A stretch of 64,000 nucleotides of DNA from Nymphaea colorata (taxonomy: Eukaryota; Streptophyta; Magnoliopsida; Nymphaeales; Nymphaeaceae). The notes beneath the pieces were generated by a model that was not told the origin of the DNA, searched no databases, and worked only from the letters and a program-made list of their open reading frames with translations. Both the position numbers and the translations under genes were made by a program. Of the stretch, positions 8,827 through 19,471 are shown in pieces. How positions within the stretch are numbered: position 1 is the first letter of the stretch; each line of letters begins with the position of its first letter. Location: NCBI RefSeq assembly GCF_008831285.2, contig NC_045148.1:22820283-22884282 (forward strand), read 5' to 3'.

Positions 8827-10182
8827 ATGACCGCCCCAGTACTAACTCTCCCCGATTTCTCCAAAACTTTCACCATTGAGACAGATGCATGTGAAGTCGG
8901 CGTTGGAGCAGTGCTAGGACAAGATGGTCATCCCATCGCGTATATGTCCAAGGCCTTGACTAGCCGGGCCAAACCCCTCTCTACATACGAGAAGGAGTTG
9001 CTTGCAATTGTCATCGCGGTGGAAAAGTGGCGTCCTTACTTGATTGGACGCAAGTTTATCGTTAGGACTGACCAAAACAGCCTTAAGTACATGTTCAAAC
9101 AACGTGTGTCTACCCCCACTCAACAGAGATGGCTAGCAAAGCTCTTGGGGTATGACTTCGAAATAGAGTACAAGAAGGGTCCTGAGAACAAAGCGACGGA
9201 TTCTCTTTCCCACTTAACTGAACAGTTGATGACTTTGTCTGTAGTGGAGACGGACATCTGGACTCGATTAGCCCGTGACCAGCATAATGATCAATCTCTT
9301 AGGCTAATCAAGACTTCGGTTCAACAGAACCCCGGATCCATTCCTTTGTATTCAGTCAAAGGAAATCTTATTTATAGGAAGGACAAGGCTGTAGTCCCTC
9401 CTAACTCTGGGCTAAAGCAGGAACTCCTGCAGCATTTTCATGATACCCCTGCAGCGGGTCATGAAGGGGTCGCTAAGACCCTAGCGCGGATAAAGGCCCA
9501 ATTCTGGTGGCGAGGAATAAAGGCAGAAGTGCAAGACTATGTGAAGAAGTGTGTAGTCTACCAGAGAGAAAAGTACGAGGCCATCAAGCCTCCAGGCCAT
9601 TTGAACCCTCTGCCGATACCAACCAAGCCGTGGACTGATGTGACGATGGACTTCATCGATGCCATGCCCCGTTCGGAAGGAAAGGAGGCAGTGTTAGTTG
9701 TCGTGGATCGGCTCACGAAGTATAGTCACTTCGCCCCCTTGCCGAGGTTGTATCAAGGGCCACTTGTGGCCAACATCTACCAAGAGTTTATTGGAAAACT
9801 GCATGGAATGCCACAGTCCGTCATTTGTGATCGGGACCCCATCTTTCTGAGTGCATTCTGGCAGGAATACATGAAGAACATGGGTACGACGTTAAACTTT
9901 AGTACTGCCCACCACCCACAAACAGATGGGCAAAGTGAGATTGTCAACCGGTCTTTGGAGACCTATCTACGATGCTTCGCAGGTGAACGACCATCAACTT
10001 GGGTCAAGTATCTGCCTTGGGCAGAATGGTCGTATAACAAGAGTCTTCACTCGTCTACTGGCATAACCCCTTACGAGGGTGTTTATGGATTTCCACCTCC
10101 AGCAATACCAAGGTATGAAGGAGGCACTGCAGAAGATGAAGCAGTAGACTGTGAATTGCGCACGCGAGAGGAGGTTCTATAA
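8827..10182 (+). CDS. RNase H and integrase fragment, element A
   Basis: RNase H motifs TDACEVGVGAVLG, YEKELLAIV and RTDQNSL are present. The integrase zinc finger reads KKCVVY where D and G have KKCVVC (Cys changed to Tyr at 9559-9561), so zinc binding should fail. The catalytic triad is kept: Asp 9649, Asp 9829, Glu 9937. It ends at the TAA at 10180. Confidence 0.9.
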   Translation: MTAPVLTLPDFSKTFTIETDACEVGVGAVLGQDGHPIAYMSKALTSRAKPLSTYEKELLAIVIAVEKWRPYLIGRKFIVRTDQNSLKYMFKQRVSTPTQQRWLAKLLGYDFEIEYKKGPENKATDSLSHLTEQLMTLSVVETDIWTRLARDQHNDQSLRLIKTSVQQNPGSIPLYSVKGNLIYRKDKAVVPPNSGLKQELLQHFHDTPAAGHEGVAKTLARIKAQFWWRGIKAEVQDYVKKCVVYQREKYEAIKPPGHLNPLPIPTKPWTDVTMDFIDAMPRSEGKEAVLVVVDRLTKYSHFAPLPRLYQGPLVANIYQEFIGKLHGMPQSVICDRDPIFLSAFWQEYMKNMGTTLNFSTAHHPQTDGQSEIVNRSLETYLRCFAGERPSTWVKYLPWAEWSYNKSLHSSTGITPYEGVYGFPPPAIPRYEGGTAEDEAVDCELRTREEVL

Positions 10183-10218
10183 TCTCTCAAGGAAAACATC
10201 GTCAAGACGCAAAACCGC

Positions 10219-10980
10219 ATGAAGCAGGTGGACAATAAGGGCAGGAAGGACAAGGAGTTTGAGGTGGGCGACTATGTGTGGCTTAAGAGGTTGCCTCTTA
10301 AGCAAAAATCCTTGATGGGTCAACCCTATTCGAAGTTGTTACCTTGTTATTATGGACCCTATCCGGTGATTCAGAAAGTAGGGAAAGCCGCGTACAGACT
10401 TGGCCTCCCTAGGACAGCGTTGGTACATCCAGTATTTCATGTCACCAGGCTTAAGCCTCACCAGGGTGATGTACCCGTTTTGATTGAGCAAGTTCCGGAT
10501 AGTCTGCCAACTCCCTATCGTATTCTTAGGCACAGGTATGTTCAACGGCAGGGAAGAACCAGGCAAGAGGTGCTCGTAGAATGGGAAGGACCCGACAGGG
10601 GTACTTCTTGGGAAGAATTCGGGACGATCGTTCATCGTTTCCCCTCTCCAAGCGCTCGAGGACAAGCGCAAGGTCGGGAGGGGGAATCTGTTACAGTCCA
10701 GTTTCCAGGTCCCGACCATGTAGAGGCAGAGCAGGCTGAACCCAGTCGGCGGAAGAGGAAAGCATCAGAGTTATGGGCTCGTTCTCTACAGCTTATGGAA
10801 GTCAGTCCCAAGGAGAAGGATTTTGCACCAACGTCAGTTGCAGTGGGAGGAGCGGGAGGCGCAGTTGGGTCAGAAATGGTGCTTGAACTGGGTAAGTCTC
10901 AGGGTGTCTTTGGTTCTAGTGTAGGTCTCACCGAGCTAGTTGAGTCTAACCCAAGTGAGTCCGGTCTACACGTCCCTTGA
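10219..10980 (+). CDS. Integrase C-terminus, chromodomain and LTR-encoded tail, element A
   Basis: GPYPVIQKVGKAAYRL is the GPY/F module. A chromodomain follows (EVLVEWEGPDRGTSWEEF, 10512-10643), which in chromoviruses directs integration to marked chromatin. From 10689 the frame is inside the 3' LTR and encodes 96 more residues: RKRKASELWARSLQ (nuclear-localisation-like), a charged stretch, VGGAGGA, and a VGLTELVESNPSES end. The stop is TGA at 10978. Confidence 0.88.
   Translation: MKQVDNKGRKDKEFEVGDYVWLKRLPLKQKSLMGQPYSKLLPCYYGPYPVIQKVGKAAYRLGLPRTALVHPVFHVTRLKPHQGDVPVLIEQVPDSLPTPYRILRHRYVQRQGRTRQEVLVEWEGPDRGTSWEEFGTIVHRFPSPSARGQAQGREGESVTVQFPGPDHVEAEQAEPSRRKRKASELWARSLQLMEVSPKEKDFAPTSVAVGGAGGAVGSEMVLELGKSQGVFGSSVGLTELVESNPSESGLHVP
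10676..10688 (+). promoter_or_regulatory. Polypurine tract of element A
   Basis: GGGAGGGGGAA-TC directly precedes the 3' LTR TGTTAC. The same tract precedes the 3' LTRs of D (37415-37428) and G (61832-61845). It would prime plus-strand DNA synthesis while also being translated within the polyprotein. Confidence 0.88.
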
Positions 10981-13900
10981 GGCTAGCCAAAGACCAAGGT
11001 CTTAGGCAAATGGTTCGGTCAAACCTGTCCGAGCCCTTGCGTCTAGTCAACCGAAGTGAGGGCGGGTCCCCTCACGAGGTCCCCACCCTGGGCTCGAAAG
11101 GCTCAGGGGTTAGAACCTTTTACTTATGCGTTGGGCACTAGGCCCGAGTTTATTTTAAGCACTTTGTACTTAGCAAGTAGGTTTGTTTACAGTGGGTTTT
11201 GAAATAATTACCTAGCCTAGCGGGTTTGTGCTTGGCACATTTGTATATGGCTTTTGGGTAGAGATCTAATCTGGATTGTGGATAGAACAAATAGGATATG
11301 TATATAATGTTTTGGATCTAGTGCATTGTATCGAATTTTGAACTAAGGAAGTCATTTGCAAAGTTTGCACTCTCTCTCCTCCTCGCGAGGTTGTCTCTCT
11401 CTCCCTCGGTCTAGAGGCGAGTTCTCCACCTTTCTTTGTCAATCACCGAGTTTCCCCTTGTGAGATCTTGCAGTGCTTCTCATCCCCTCGCGTCCTCTTG
11501 GCCTGTGACGCTTCTACATCCATCAAAGGCTTCGGGCATCGGAGATATTCCGGTGGTGAACTCAAGCATTGACGGCTTGCGGCGGATTCCCTCCAACCGG
11601 TGGCAATCCCTCCCTCGTCCACGGCTTCTTCCCCATTAGAACTGCATTCCAGCAAGGTTGGTACCTTCTTCTCGACCCCGGTGAAGTTGAGAGGCCGCCA
11701 TTGCTAAAGGGAAGGTTGAATCCGCTTAGGATTCAACATCGACTACTAATCGTATTAGCCTTAGTCCCTCTCGGCTTTTCTTGAATATAGTGGATATTAT
11801 CTTAGGAAAGGACTGCTTGAAGGCTGAGTCTTCCTCTCGGCGTCCCCGTGAGCCAGGCCCTAGTCGAATAGCACAATCTCCTTAGATTGTTGCACATTAT
11901 TCTAGAAGGAGCAAGTTGGTTCTTCGGCTTAATCTAGCCGCAATTTGAAGCGTGTTAACGGTGGAAATATCCGAGTTTTGCTTGAGGAACGCTCAGGTCC
12001 TTTCCTCCCTCTTGTTCTTCGGTCCAGCAGGCTAAAGCAACCTGTATCTCAAGTTCTGGCCAAGGGAAGAAAGTCCAAAGAGGCTCCTTGGAATCGCCCA
12101 GCCACGAGCTACGGAATACCCAAATATGGGCTAATTCCGTCGGCTGAATTGCTAGTTTGGTTCCTGCCGGTAAGCGGCTGTTTCCCGGTGTGGTCTGCAT
12201 ATGCCGCCGTCTTCTCTGGAATCCGTGTCTTAGGACATTCCTGCCCTCGTGTGTGTTGAAGCCCGCATGGAATTGACGAGGGCAAATTGGTCTTCGGCGA
12301 GAGGTCACTCAAACCAGGCCGGCTTGTCTACTCGGTGAGAGCCCACTTGAAGAACGACTCGGACCAGGTAAGTACAATCTTCACCGTTGCTTTGTCCACG
12401 TGTTGTCCATCCCACGGCCCTCTCCAGCTCGTGTCTCATCTGGCCCAACGTGTCCCACACCCGAAAACCGGTTAGAAGCCACGTCCCTTAGCTTTAGGAC
12501 CCCTTGATGCCACCTTGCCACTTTCACTTTTGGCTAAGTCTTCATCCTTAGTCGCAGCCTTCTCTAGCCGCACATCTGGCCACGTGGCAGAATCTCCCTG
12601 CTCACGACGAGGCACTTCTCCAACTCAGCCATCACCTTTTCCTTTTGGCCCTCGCCGCTCGCCACCTCACCCACGCAAGTCCCCCATTTGCGCACCATTC
12701 CCCCTTCTCGCGCGCCCCTTTTCCCTAATTGTAGCGCAAGTCCCTTAGGACTCGCACCTGGCCTAGAACATGTCTCCATTCATTCCAACTGCAGCCATTT
12801 CCAGCCGTTGATCCTACAACGTGTCACCATCTCCCTCAGTCACGAGATCACCTCGCCACCTCCTCTAACCGCAGTCAATCGTGACCCTTGATCTTGTTGA
12901 CGTGGCACCATCTCCTCGCTTGAGAGTCCCACTAGAGCCACCTAGTCAATTAGCTCTTTGGTAGCCCACTTGGCTCGAGCCTAGTTATAAGTCATCTTGA
13001 CTTAATCTACTAACTCGACTAAGGTCCATTAGTCCACCCTAACCTAGTTTGACCTTAACCGAACCCGTCTCACCTAGTCAACTCTCACCTAGTTTGACTT
13101 AAGCTCTCTTGACTTAACCCATTCTTATCCTTAGGAACTCGGTCAACCCGAGCCAAGCTAGGACCAACTTAGTTGACTCGAGCTTAGCTTGAGTGACCCA
13201 GCTGACCCATTCTAACCGAGCTCAACCCTCGACCAAACTTAGCCCCCTCGATTGCCTAAGACCCCTCGACCGAGCCCACTCTTAACCTCTCTCTCTCTCA
13301 CTTAGCTCTTCGACCAGACCCCCATACTAGTTAGGTTAACCCCCTTCGTACCTAAGCTAGCTTACCTCTCGGCCTACCCCAGCCCGAGCGCCATGAACCT
13401 GACTGGCCTACCCTTAGAGCCCCGCCAGTCCAAGCTCAGCCCAGCCGTAGCTAGGGACCAGGTTCAGCCGGTGACGTTAGCTTTTCGCTAGCAGTCCTCG
13501 GCCAGCACCTCGGCCGCGCTCCTTTGTCGTTGGATTCCAGCCGACGCACGTGGCCGAGCCACTCGGAGAATAGGCAGGTCGGCATTGCCGCACTCGGCTT
13601 TCACCCCCCTCGTCCTGTCCACGGCTTCTCGTCTAGCCTAGCGGCGACAGGCGGTCGCCCACTCTTCTCGGCTCCCGGCAGTAGGTGGCTGCCTTGGTCG
13701 GCATTCCACAGCCGACTCGTCTTCCGTCCGCAGGCGGCACCAGGCAGCGCCCTCGGCGCCCAAGGCGACAGTAGCTCGTCCACGTCTCTGCCGCTCGTCT
13801 GCAGGTCGCTGCCTTATCGTCCGCTCGACTCGTAGGCCGCATCCGACAGCAGGCGACTGTCTCAGCTACCCGCTCGCCAGTCTTCGCTCGGCAGCAGGCT

Positions 13901-14638
13901 GTTGCTCTAGTCCGGCGTCTGCCAACCTGTCCGACAGCAGGAGGCTGTCCAGGCCGCGCGCTTCACGCCGGCCCGTTGCTGTATTGCCTGGGGATCGGTT
14001 TTCACCCCGTGGTTGTTTCGGCTCAGCCAAGGCTAGCCCTTGGCCGGTAACTCCCTAGTCTTTCTCGTAGATTCCGGGGAGGGTGTTTTTGCTTACTGCT
14101 TTAGAATTTCATTTAGTTTGCTTGCTTTCTTGTTTTAGCCCAAGGCTTCGGCCTAGCTTCTCGCTGTGGTACCTCGAGGGCCATCTTGCCCGAGACACGA
14201 CCACAAGAAGCCGACCGTCCCATTTGATTATTGTTGGGCATGGTTTGCTCGCTAGTTGTGGTATGCTTGGTGGTGTGGTTTGTTTGTGAGTGAGACGAGT
14301 GATTTCTTGTATCGCTTACGTTTGTAAAGCCATGTCACCCTTGTAGTTTGTTTTGTAGTAGGTCTGCCCGTAGCTAGGAATTGGGAATAGGGTTTTCCGC
14401 ACATGTAAATTCCTGTCCTAAGGGTTTTTGCGCTGGGGTTTGTCCGGCCGGGTAGAAGAGTCTGTATTAATTTGTCTTAGGATTTTCGGTTTTTGGAAAG
14501 CACTCAAGTGACCTGGGAAGGTAGGTCGCTCTTGGTTAGGAATCTCTAGCCCTAACGGGAGTGGACCTAACAAGTGACCTGGGAAGGTAGGTCGCTCTTG
14601 GTTAGGAATCTCTAGCCCTAACGGGAGTGGACCTAACA
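10689..14638 (+). repeat. 3' LTR of element A (3950 bp)
   Basis: It has the same layout as the 5' copy: TATA-like 11301-11308, donor-like site with intron start 12368, hairpin array 13643-13949, acceptor-like TTTTAG ending 14138. The length excess over the 5' LTR is mostly a 66-bp tandem duplication at the extreme 3' end. The first 292 bp encode the end of the polyprotein. Confidence 0.92.
14507..14638 (+). repeat. 66-bp tandem duplication at the end of the A 3' LTR
   Basis: The unit beginning agtgacctggg and ending cctaaca occurs at 14507-14572 and again, apparently identical, at 14573-14638. The 5' LTR has only one copy. The TSD places the insertion boundary after the second copy. Confidence 0.88.
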
Positions 14639-14643
14639 AAGTG

Positions 14644-14755
14644 TTTGTATTAATTTGTCTTAGGATCTTCGGTTTTTTGGAAGTAGTCAAGTGACCTGGG
14701 AAGATAGGTCGCTCTTGGTTAGGATTCTCTAGCCCTAACCGGAGGGGGCCTAACA
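14644..14755 (+). repeat. Old LTR 'Z', right end after the insertion of element A
   Basis: This continues the LTR interrupted at 1470. Removing A and one AAGTG copy restores 'ccgggtag-aagtg-tttgtattaatttgtcttagg', the normal late LTR sequence, ending in the family terminus cctaaca at 14755. No primer-binding site follows, so Z is a 3' LTR or a solo LTR. The next five bases, CAAAC, could be its target duplication, but the partner is outside the window. Confidence 0.8.
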
Positions 14756-14759
14756 CAAA

Positions 14760-14764
14760 CCAAA
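14760..14764. repeat. Target-site duplication CCAAA of solo LTR B (partner 17755-17759)
   Basis: Perfect 5-bp repeats abut the TG...CA termini of B. Confidence 0.88.
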
Positions 14765-17754
14765 TGTTACGGACCTACCCAGCGGTCCAGACCCAGCAGA
14801 GGCCGAGCCGGCCGAATCCAGTCGAAGGAAGCGCAAGGCTTCCGATCTTTGGGCTCGTTATCTTCAGTGCATCAAGGCCAGTCTCGAGAAGAAGCAGGAA
14901 GCACCTGAGTTAGTTGCAGCGGGAGGAGTGGGAGGAGCAACTAGGTCGTCAACGGTGCTCAAACAGGTTAAGTCTCAGGGCGACTTAGGCTCAAATGTAG
15001 GGCTCACTGAGCTAGAAAGTTCTAACCCAAGCGAGTCCAGTCCGCATGACCCTTGAGGCGTCCTAAGACCAAAGTCTTAGGTAAATGGTTCGGTCAAACC
15101 TGACCGAGCCCTTGTGACAAGCAACCGAAGTGAGGGTGGGTCCCCTCATGAGGTCCCCACCCTGAGTTTTAAAAGACTCAGGGGCTAGAACCTTTTCTCT
15201 TTACGCATGGGCACTAGGCCCGAGTTGTTTATATGTGTTTATAGAGTAAGTAGATTCGTTTTAAGACTTGTCAATAAGAGGATTCGAAGTAGGAACCTAG
15301 CCTAGCGGGTTGTGCTTGGCATTTTGGATTTGGGTCTTGGGTAGAGAGCGAGATTTGGATTGTAAACTCGTCTCACATAGGATTAGTATTTAAGGATTTG
15401 GATCTATGTACAACGTATCAAATTTTATGCAATAGAAGTCATTTGCGAGCTTGAGCACTCTCTCCTCCGTGTGAGGCTTGTCTCTCCCTGCTCTCTCTCG
15501 AGGAATTCTGAAACTAAAATCAAAGCATTTCCCTCGCCCGTGAGTGTGAGAGTTGTGCATTCTCATCCCCTCGCGCCCCCTTCACCCGAGGCGTCTTCTT
15601 CCTCCATTGAAGAACTTGGAGCACCGGCGGTGAACCAGCCAACGCTCGAGTTGAAAGGCTTGCGGCGGATCCCCCTCCTTACCGACGGCGATCCCTCCCT
15701 TGTCCACGGCGTTATCCCCATTCGAACAGCTTTACAGCAACGTCCAACACCTTCTTCACGGCCACGGTGAGGTTGAGAGGCAGGCATTGCAGCAGGGAAG
15801 ATTGAATCCTTTCTCGGGTTCAATTCCGATGGCAAGAAGGTTAATAGTTTGATTTCGTTGTTTTCCTCAATGTTGTAGGATTTCCGTCTAGGGGAGAGCA
15901 CTCCCGAGGTTTCTGTTCTATCTCGGCCTACCCGAGAGCAGAGCGAGAGGTCTTAGGTGAAGACTCTCTAGACGATATCCTAGTCGTCTTGAGGAAGCAC
16001 TGATATCGGCGACCCATCCTTGCCAAAACTTGAGTTGTTTTTTCGGTGAAACGGCCATCAATCCAAGCTAGAAGTTGCGGCCTGTTTCTCCATTTCTGTT
16101 CTCGATACAGCAGAACTAGTTCTGCCATATCTTGAGTTCTGGTTGTGGGAATCCATCGCTGGAAGACTGGTTGGAATCGCCAGCTCAAGAGCTTCGCGAT
16201 AGCCCAATCCGAGCCCCGTCTGCCGAAGGAATTGAGAGATCGGCTCCTTGCCGGAGTTCGGCTGTTCTTCGGTCTGTCCTGCATTTTCCGGCAGACTTGT
16301 GACTCCTGGTGTTGGAGGACGTCCTTGCCCTCATTCTGGTGTAAGCCCTCGTGGAGACGAAGAGGGCAACTTGGTCAAACTAGGAGGCGTCACTCAAACC
16401 GCGCCACCGGCTTCACCAAGTGCGAACCCACTCGACCTCGGCTAAACCAGTTAAGTTCAATCTCGTCCCTTGCCTCTGCCACGTGTCTCTCATCCAGTCC
16501 ATCACCCATAGCACGAGAATTAGTTATTTTCCAAGTGTCCCTCATTCGAGGAATCCTAGGAACGAGCCCCCTAATTCATAGGTTCATGCTGGCCACCTCA
16601 CCTCTTGTCTTCCTCACTTAGCGCGCCACTTCCCCAACTCGCGCTCCTTTTTCCCTATCTTTTATCTCAGGCCCTTAGGACTCGCACTTCCCTTTGTCCA
16701 CCTCCCCACTTCGCCCAACCGCAGCTGCTCCTCACCCTCGATCGTTCCACGTGTCCCCATCCCCTACTCTGCGAGAGTCCCTCAAGCCACGTCACTTAGC
16801 TTTCCCCCTTCTCTCGCAATCTCGTCGTAGCCCTCTTCCCTTAGCTTTAGGAAAGTGGACTGTTTCCCTCCTTAATGCGAGACTGATCATCTTGCCAAGT
16901 GGCAGGCATCTAGCCCCTCACCAACCCGACCTAACTCATCTAGTCCTAACCCAGTTGGACCTTGACCGGACCTCATCCTAGTCAACCCTCTTGTCGTCTT
17001 GACCCAAGCCGACTCGACCTAACCTCACTTAGCCTATTAGGAACTCGGTCAAACCCGAGCCACATTAGGTTGAACCCAGTAGACTCGAGCTTACCTCGAG
17101 TGTCTCACTTACCGGACTCACCCGAGCTCACCTCGTGATCTCTTCCTTCCCCAATCAGCTCACTAAGTCCCGTCGCCCGAGCCTCACCTCAACCTTTCAC
17201 CCCGCGGCCAATCGGCACAGTCAAGGCACCCCCTTGGCCGGTAACTCTCTCTGGCCATTGTAGATTCGGGGAGGTTGTTGATTTCATTTCAGTTTTAGGC
17301 ATCATCTAGTTTGCTTAATTTTCTGCTTTAGCCCAAGGCTTCGGCCTAGCTCCCCTCTGTGGCACCTCGAGGGCCTCTTTGCCCGAGACACGGTCACAAG
17401 GAGCCGACCTTCCCATTTGCTTTTTTTGGGTGTGGTTTGCTCGGTAGAGTGGTTTGCATGGTTTGGAATGGTTTGTGAGTGAGTTGAGAGTGCTCTTCTG
17501 TATCGCTCGCGTTTGTAATAGCCTGTAAACCTCTGTAGTCCTGTGTAGTAGGATTTGCCGTAGATAGGTTTGGGATCTTAACCTCACTTGTAATTCTGTC
17601 CTAGGGTAATTGTGCCTGTGTTTGTCCGGCCGGGTAGATTGTTTTGTATAATTTTTACTTAGGATTTTCGGTTTTTAGGAAGTACTCAAGAAGGACTTGG
17701 GAGTAGGACGTTCTTGGTTAGGAATTTCTAGCCTACCAGGGACGAGTCCTAACA
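14765..17754 (+). repeat. Solo LTR 'B' (2990 bp) with its own TSD
   Basis: It starts TGTTACGG and ends CCTAACA, with CCAAA at 14760-14764 and 17755-17759 and no internal region, so it is a solo LTR left by LTR-LTR recombination. The tail coding sequence (RKRKASDLWAR) at its start is readable. The donor-like site is mutated (CAG-TTAAGT near 16450). About 0.8 kb, including the hairpin array, is missing near 17195 ('aacct/ttcacccc' junction). The acceptor-like TTTAG ends at 17331. Confidence 0.9.
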
Positions 17755-17819
17755 CCAAACCATCGTGGAACAACCGATAAAAACAAGCAAGACGCAAACG
17801 GCAAGGGCGACGGGGATCC
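17755..17819. other. Short unclassified spacer before element C
   Basis: About 65 bp of non-LTR sequence. Removing C joins it to 41460-41480 ('gtcaaactgagcatcaatctc'). That right part looks like the chromovirus leader just after the primer site (compare 'gatctgtcagtttgagcacc' in D), so the spacer may be a leader remnant of an older element. I see no gene. Confidence 0.5.
17815..17819. repeat. Target-site duplication GATCC of element C (partner 41455-41459)
   Basis: GATCC precedes TGATACGG and follows the final ACCA of the split 3' LTR. This confirms that the two 3' LTR pieces belong together. Confidence 0.88.
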
Positions 17820-18369
17820 TGATACGGGTCAGCCTTCGACTTGCCCGAGAGCAGCCACTAATGAGATTAAAGCAGCCAAAGCGGGCGAAGCAAGGCTGCC
17901 CTTCATGTGGAATCAGGCCCTTCATGGCCGTGTTGACCCCAAAATGGGTCAAGAGGGAGGAGTGGGAGGCGTAGAGCAGCTGGTGCAATCCTTGCACGCA
18001 AATGGAATTCAGCTTAGAATTGAAGCCGAGGGAGGAGCGGGAGGAGAGGCAACGACTCTAAGCAAGGCTCTTGAATACCAAGGTGGTAGGTTGAGTCCAA
18101 GTCCGGTCTAGTCCAGCCTAGGTCTTTGCTAAACCCAGTCACTTAGGGTCAGCCTAGGGCGAGCCTAGGCAATTCGTGGTCCAAGTCGAGTCCAAGCACA
18201 CGCGGGCTAGAGGAGGACCGGCTCTAGGAATGAGACTTTAAGTCTCGAGAGTGTTTCTGTGCGTTTTTACTTAAGTTTTAGTGTGCGCATTAGCTTTGAT
18301 TTAAATTCCGTTTTCGATTTCGTTTTTGAGGTTTGGATCACATGTTTAGATCCACTTTTGATTCAGAGC

Positions 18370-18377
18370 TATAAATA
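18370..18377 (+). promoter_or_regulatory. TATA box of the C 5' LTR (copy at 25378-25385)
   Basis: TATAAATA in an AT-rich setting about 550 bp into the LTR, followed by a CT-rich leader (ctctctcctctcctc). It is the best-matching TATA box in the window and is unchanged in the 3' copy. Confidence 0.65.
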
Positions 18378-19152
18378 CTTTGTACTCCTTTGTTTTGGTA
18401 TGCAATTTTTGGAGGCTTTTGAACAATTGGGAATGAAATTTGAGTAATTTAGTGAAATTAGCTTCTCTCTCCTCTCCTCGAGTTCTCTTCTCCTCCATGC
18501 GTTCTTCTCTAGACTGTAGTTCTGTAGCTTAGGTAGAACAGCAGCCATTGCTGCAACACCTCGAGGTCAAGACCCTCAACCCGCGGCTTCTTCTTCTTCT
18601 CCTTGGTTTCTTTGCTCTTCTCCTCCACTCGGCCAAAGGTTGATCGGCTTTGGGAGTCTCCAAGTGCTCGGCGCAAGGTAGCTCTTCCTCCCGGTTTTTC
18701 CCCACTTCAATCCAAGGCGTCCACGGTGCAACCGAGCTCTTCCACCAGCAAGGTTAATGGCCACGACTCCAGCAGGGCAGGTCTTCATTGTTCTAGGCGA
18801 CTAGAGAAAGAAGACATTCATCCACCCATCGAGATCAAGAGGTAAGCGTCCTTAACGAGGAAGAAAGGGGGTGCAACGACGTTGCTGCTCTTTGACATTG
18901 GGTTCGGCTTAGAGAGGAAAAGTTTGTTGGAATTCCAGCCGGTGATCTCTTCCTTTCCACGGTGGAAACCAGTTTCAAAGCGTTTCTTATGAGTCACTCA
19001 CTTTCCCCTTGATTAATTACGTAGATCCTTCGATTTCGTGCATAAAACCAGCATTTGAACCGTGGATTTGAATTCAAAATCAGCCACGGTCCAGTTCTGT
19101 AAGTCTCGCTAAAAAAGTCAGAAAAAGAGAAAGAAAAAAGGGCAAGAAAACA

Positions 19153-19184
19153 AAAGAAAAAGAAAAGAAAAGAAAAGAAAAGAA
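19153..19184 (+). repeat. (AAAAG)n microsatellite in the C LTR (copy at 26159-26192)
   Basis: An A/G-only tract of AAAAG/AAAAAG units within a longer purine-rich stretch starting near 19110, downstream of the TATA box and upstream of the donor-like site. Confidence 0.85.
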
Positions 19185-19471
19185 TCTGCCCAAGAAAGAA
19201 TTAGAAAAATGGCAATCTAGCGAGCATTCTCAATTTTCCGGCGCACATTTGGGCGTCCGGCCACCGCTGCTTCAATTTTGGTTAACATTCTCGATTTTCC
19301 GGTGAACTCCGGCAGAGGACAGCCAGCCAAGACGAACCTATCTTGCTACATTTGGCGGATTACAGCTGCATTGGGTGTTCTTGGTGAGAATTGGGAAAAA
19401 CCGGCCAACATTTGGGGAAGAATTCTTACCGCCGGCAAGCTTGGGGAAACCCTAGTCGATCTTCAATTTTG

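Larger units (their letters stand above)
5779..10980 (+). pseudogene. gag-pol: gag-pol-chromodomain polyprotein of element A, six stops
   Basis: One uninterrupted reading frame of 1734 codons apart from stops at 6688 (TAA), 6721 (TAG), 7357 (TAG), 8599 (TGA), 8767 (TGA) and 10180 (TAA). Domains by approximate residue: Gag 1-530 with a zinc knuckle at 442-455, aspartic protease (LLDSGAT, catalytic Asp 551), reverse transcriptase (YFDD 888-891), RNase H from about 1030, integrase (zinc finger Cys 1258; D1291, D1351, E1387; GPY motif near 1525), chromodomain about 1578-1622, and an LTR-encoded tail 1638-1733. The start MGKSKKNV is shared with D and, with one change, G. Fusion of gag and pol in one frame without a shift is normal for many chromoviruses. 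Most stops fit C-to-T decay of Gln or Arg codons. Confidence 0.93.
1471..14638 (+). mobile_element. Element A: full-length Ty3/gypsy chromovirus with about 3.9-kb LTRs
   Basis: It is a complete element: 5' LTR 1471-5355, leader with two primer-binding sites 5356-5778, polyprotein frame 5779-10980, polypurine tract 10676-10686, 3' LTR 10689-14638. The termini are TGTTAC...CTAACA. The TSD AAGTG lies at 1466-1470 and 14639-14643. The element sits inside LTR Z. It is dead as a protein source (six in-frame stops, integrase zinc-finger Cys changed to Tyr). Its leader lacks the AGGNG hairpins present in C, D and G. Confidence 0.93.

Noticed and set aside
14561-14572. 14572 as the right end of element A
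   Set aside because: The following bases (agtga) do not match the left flank AAGTG, whereas those after 14638 do.
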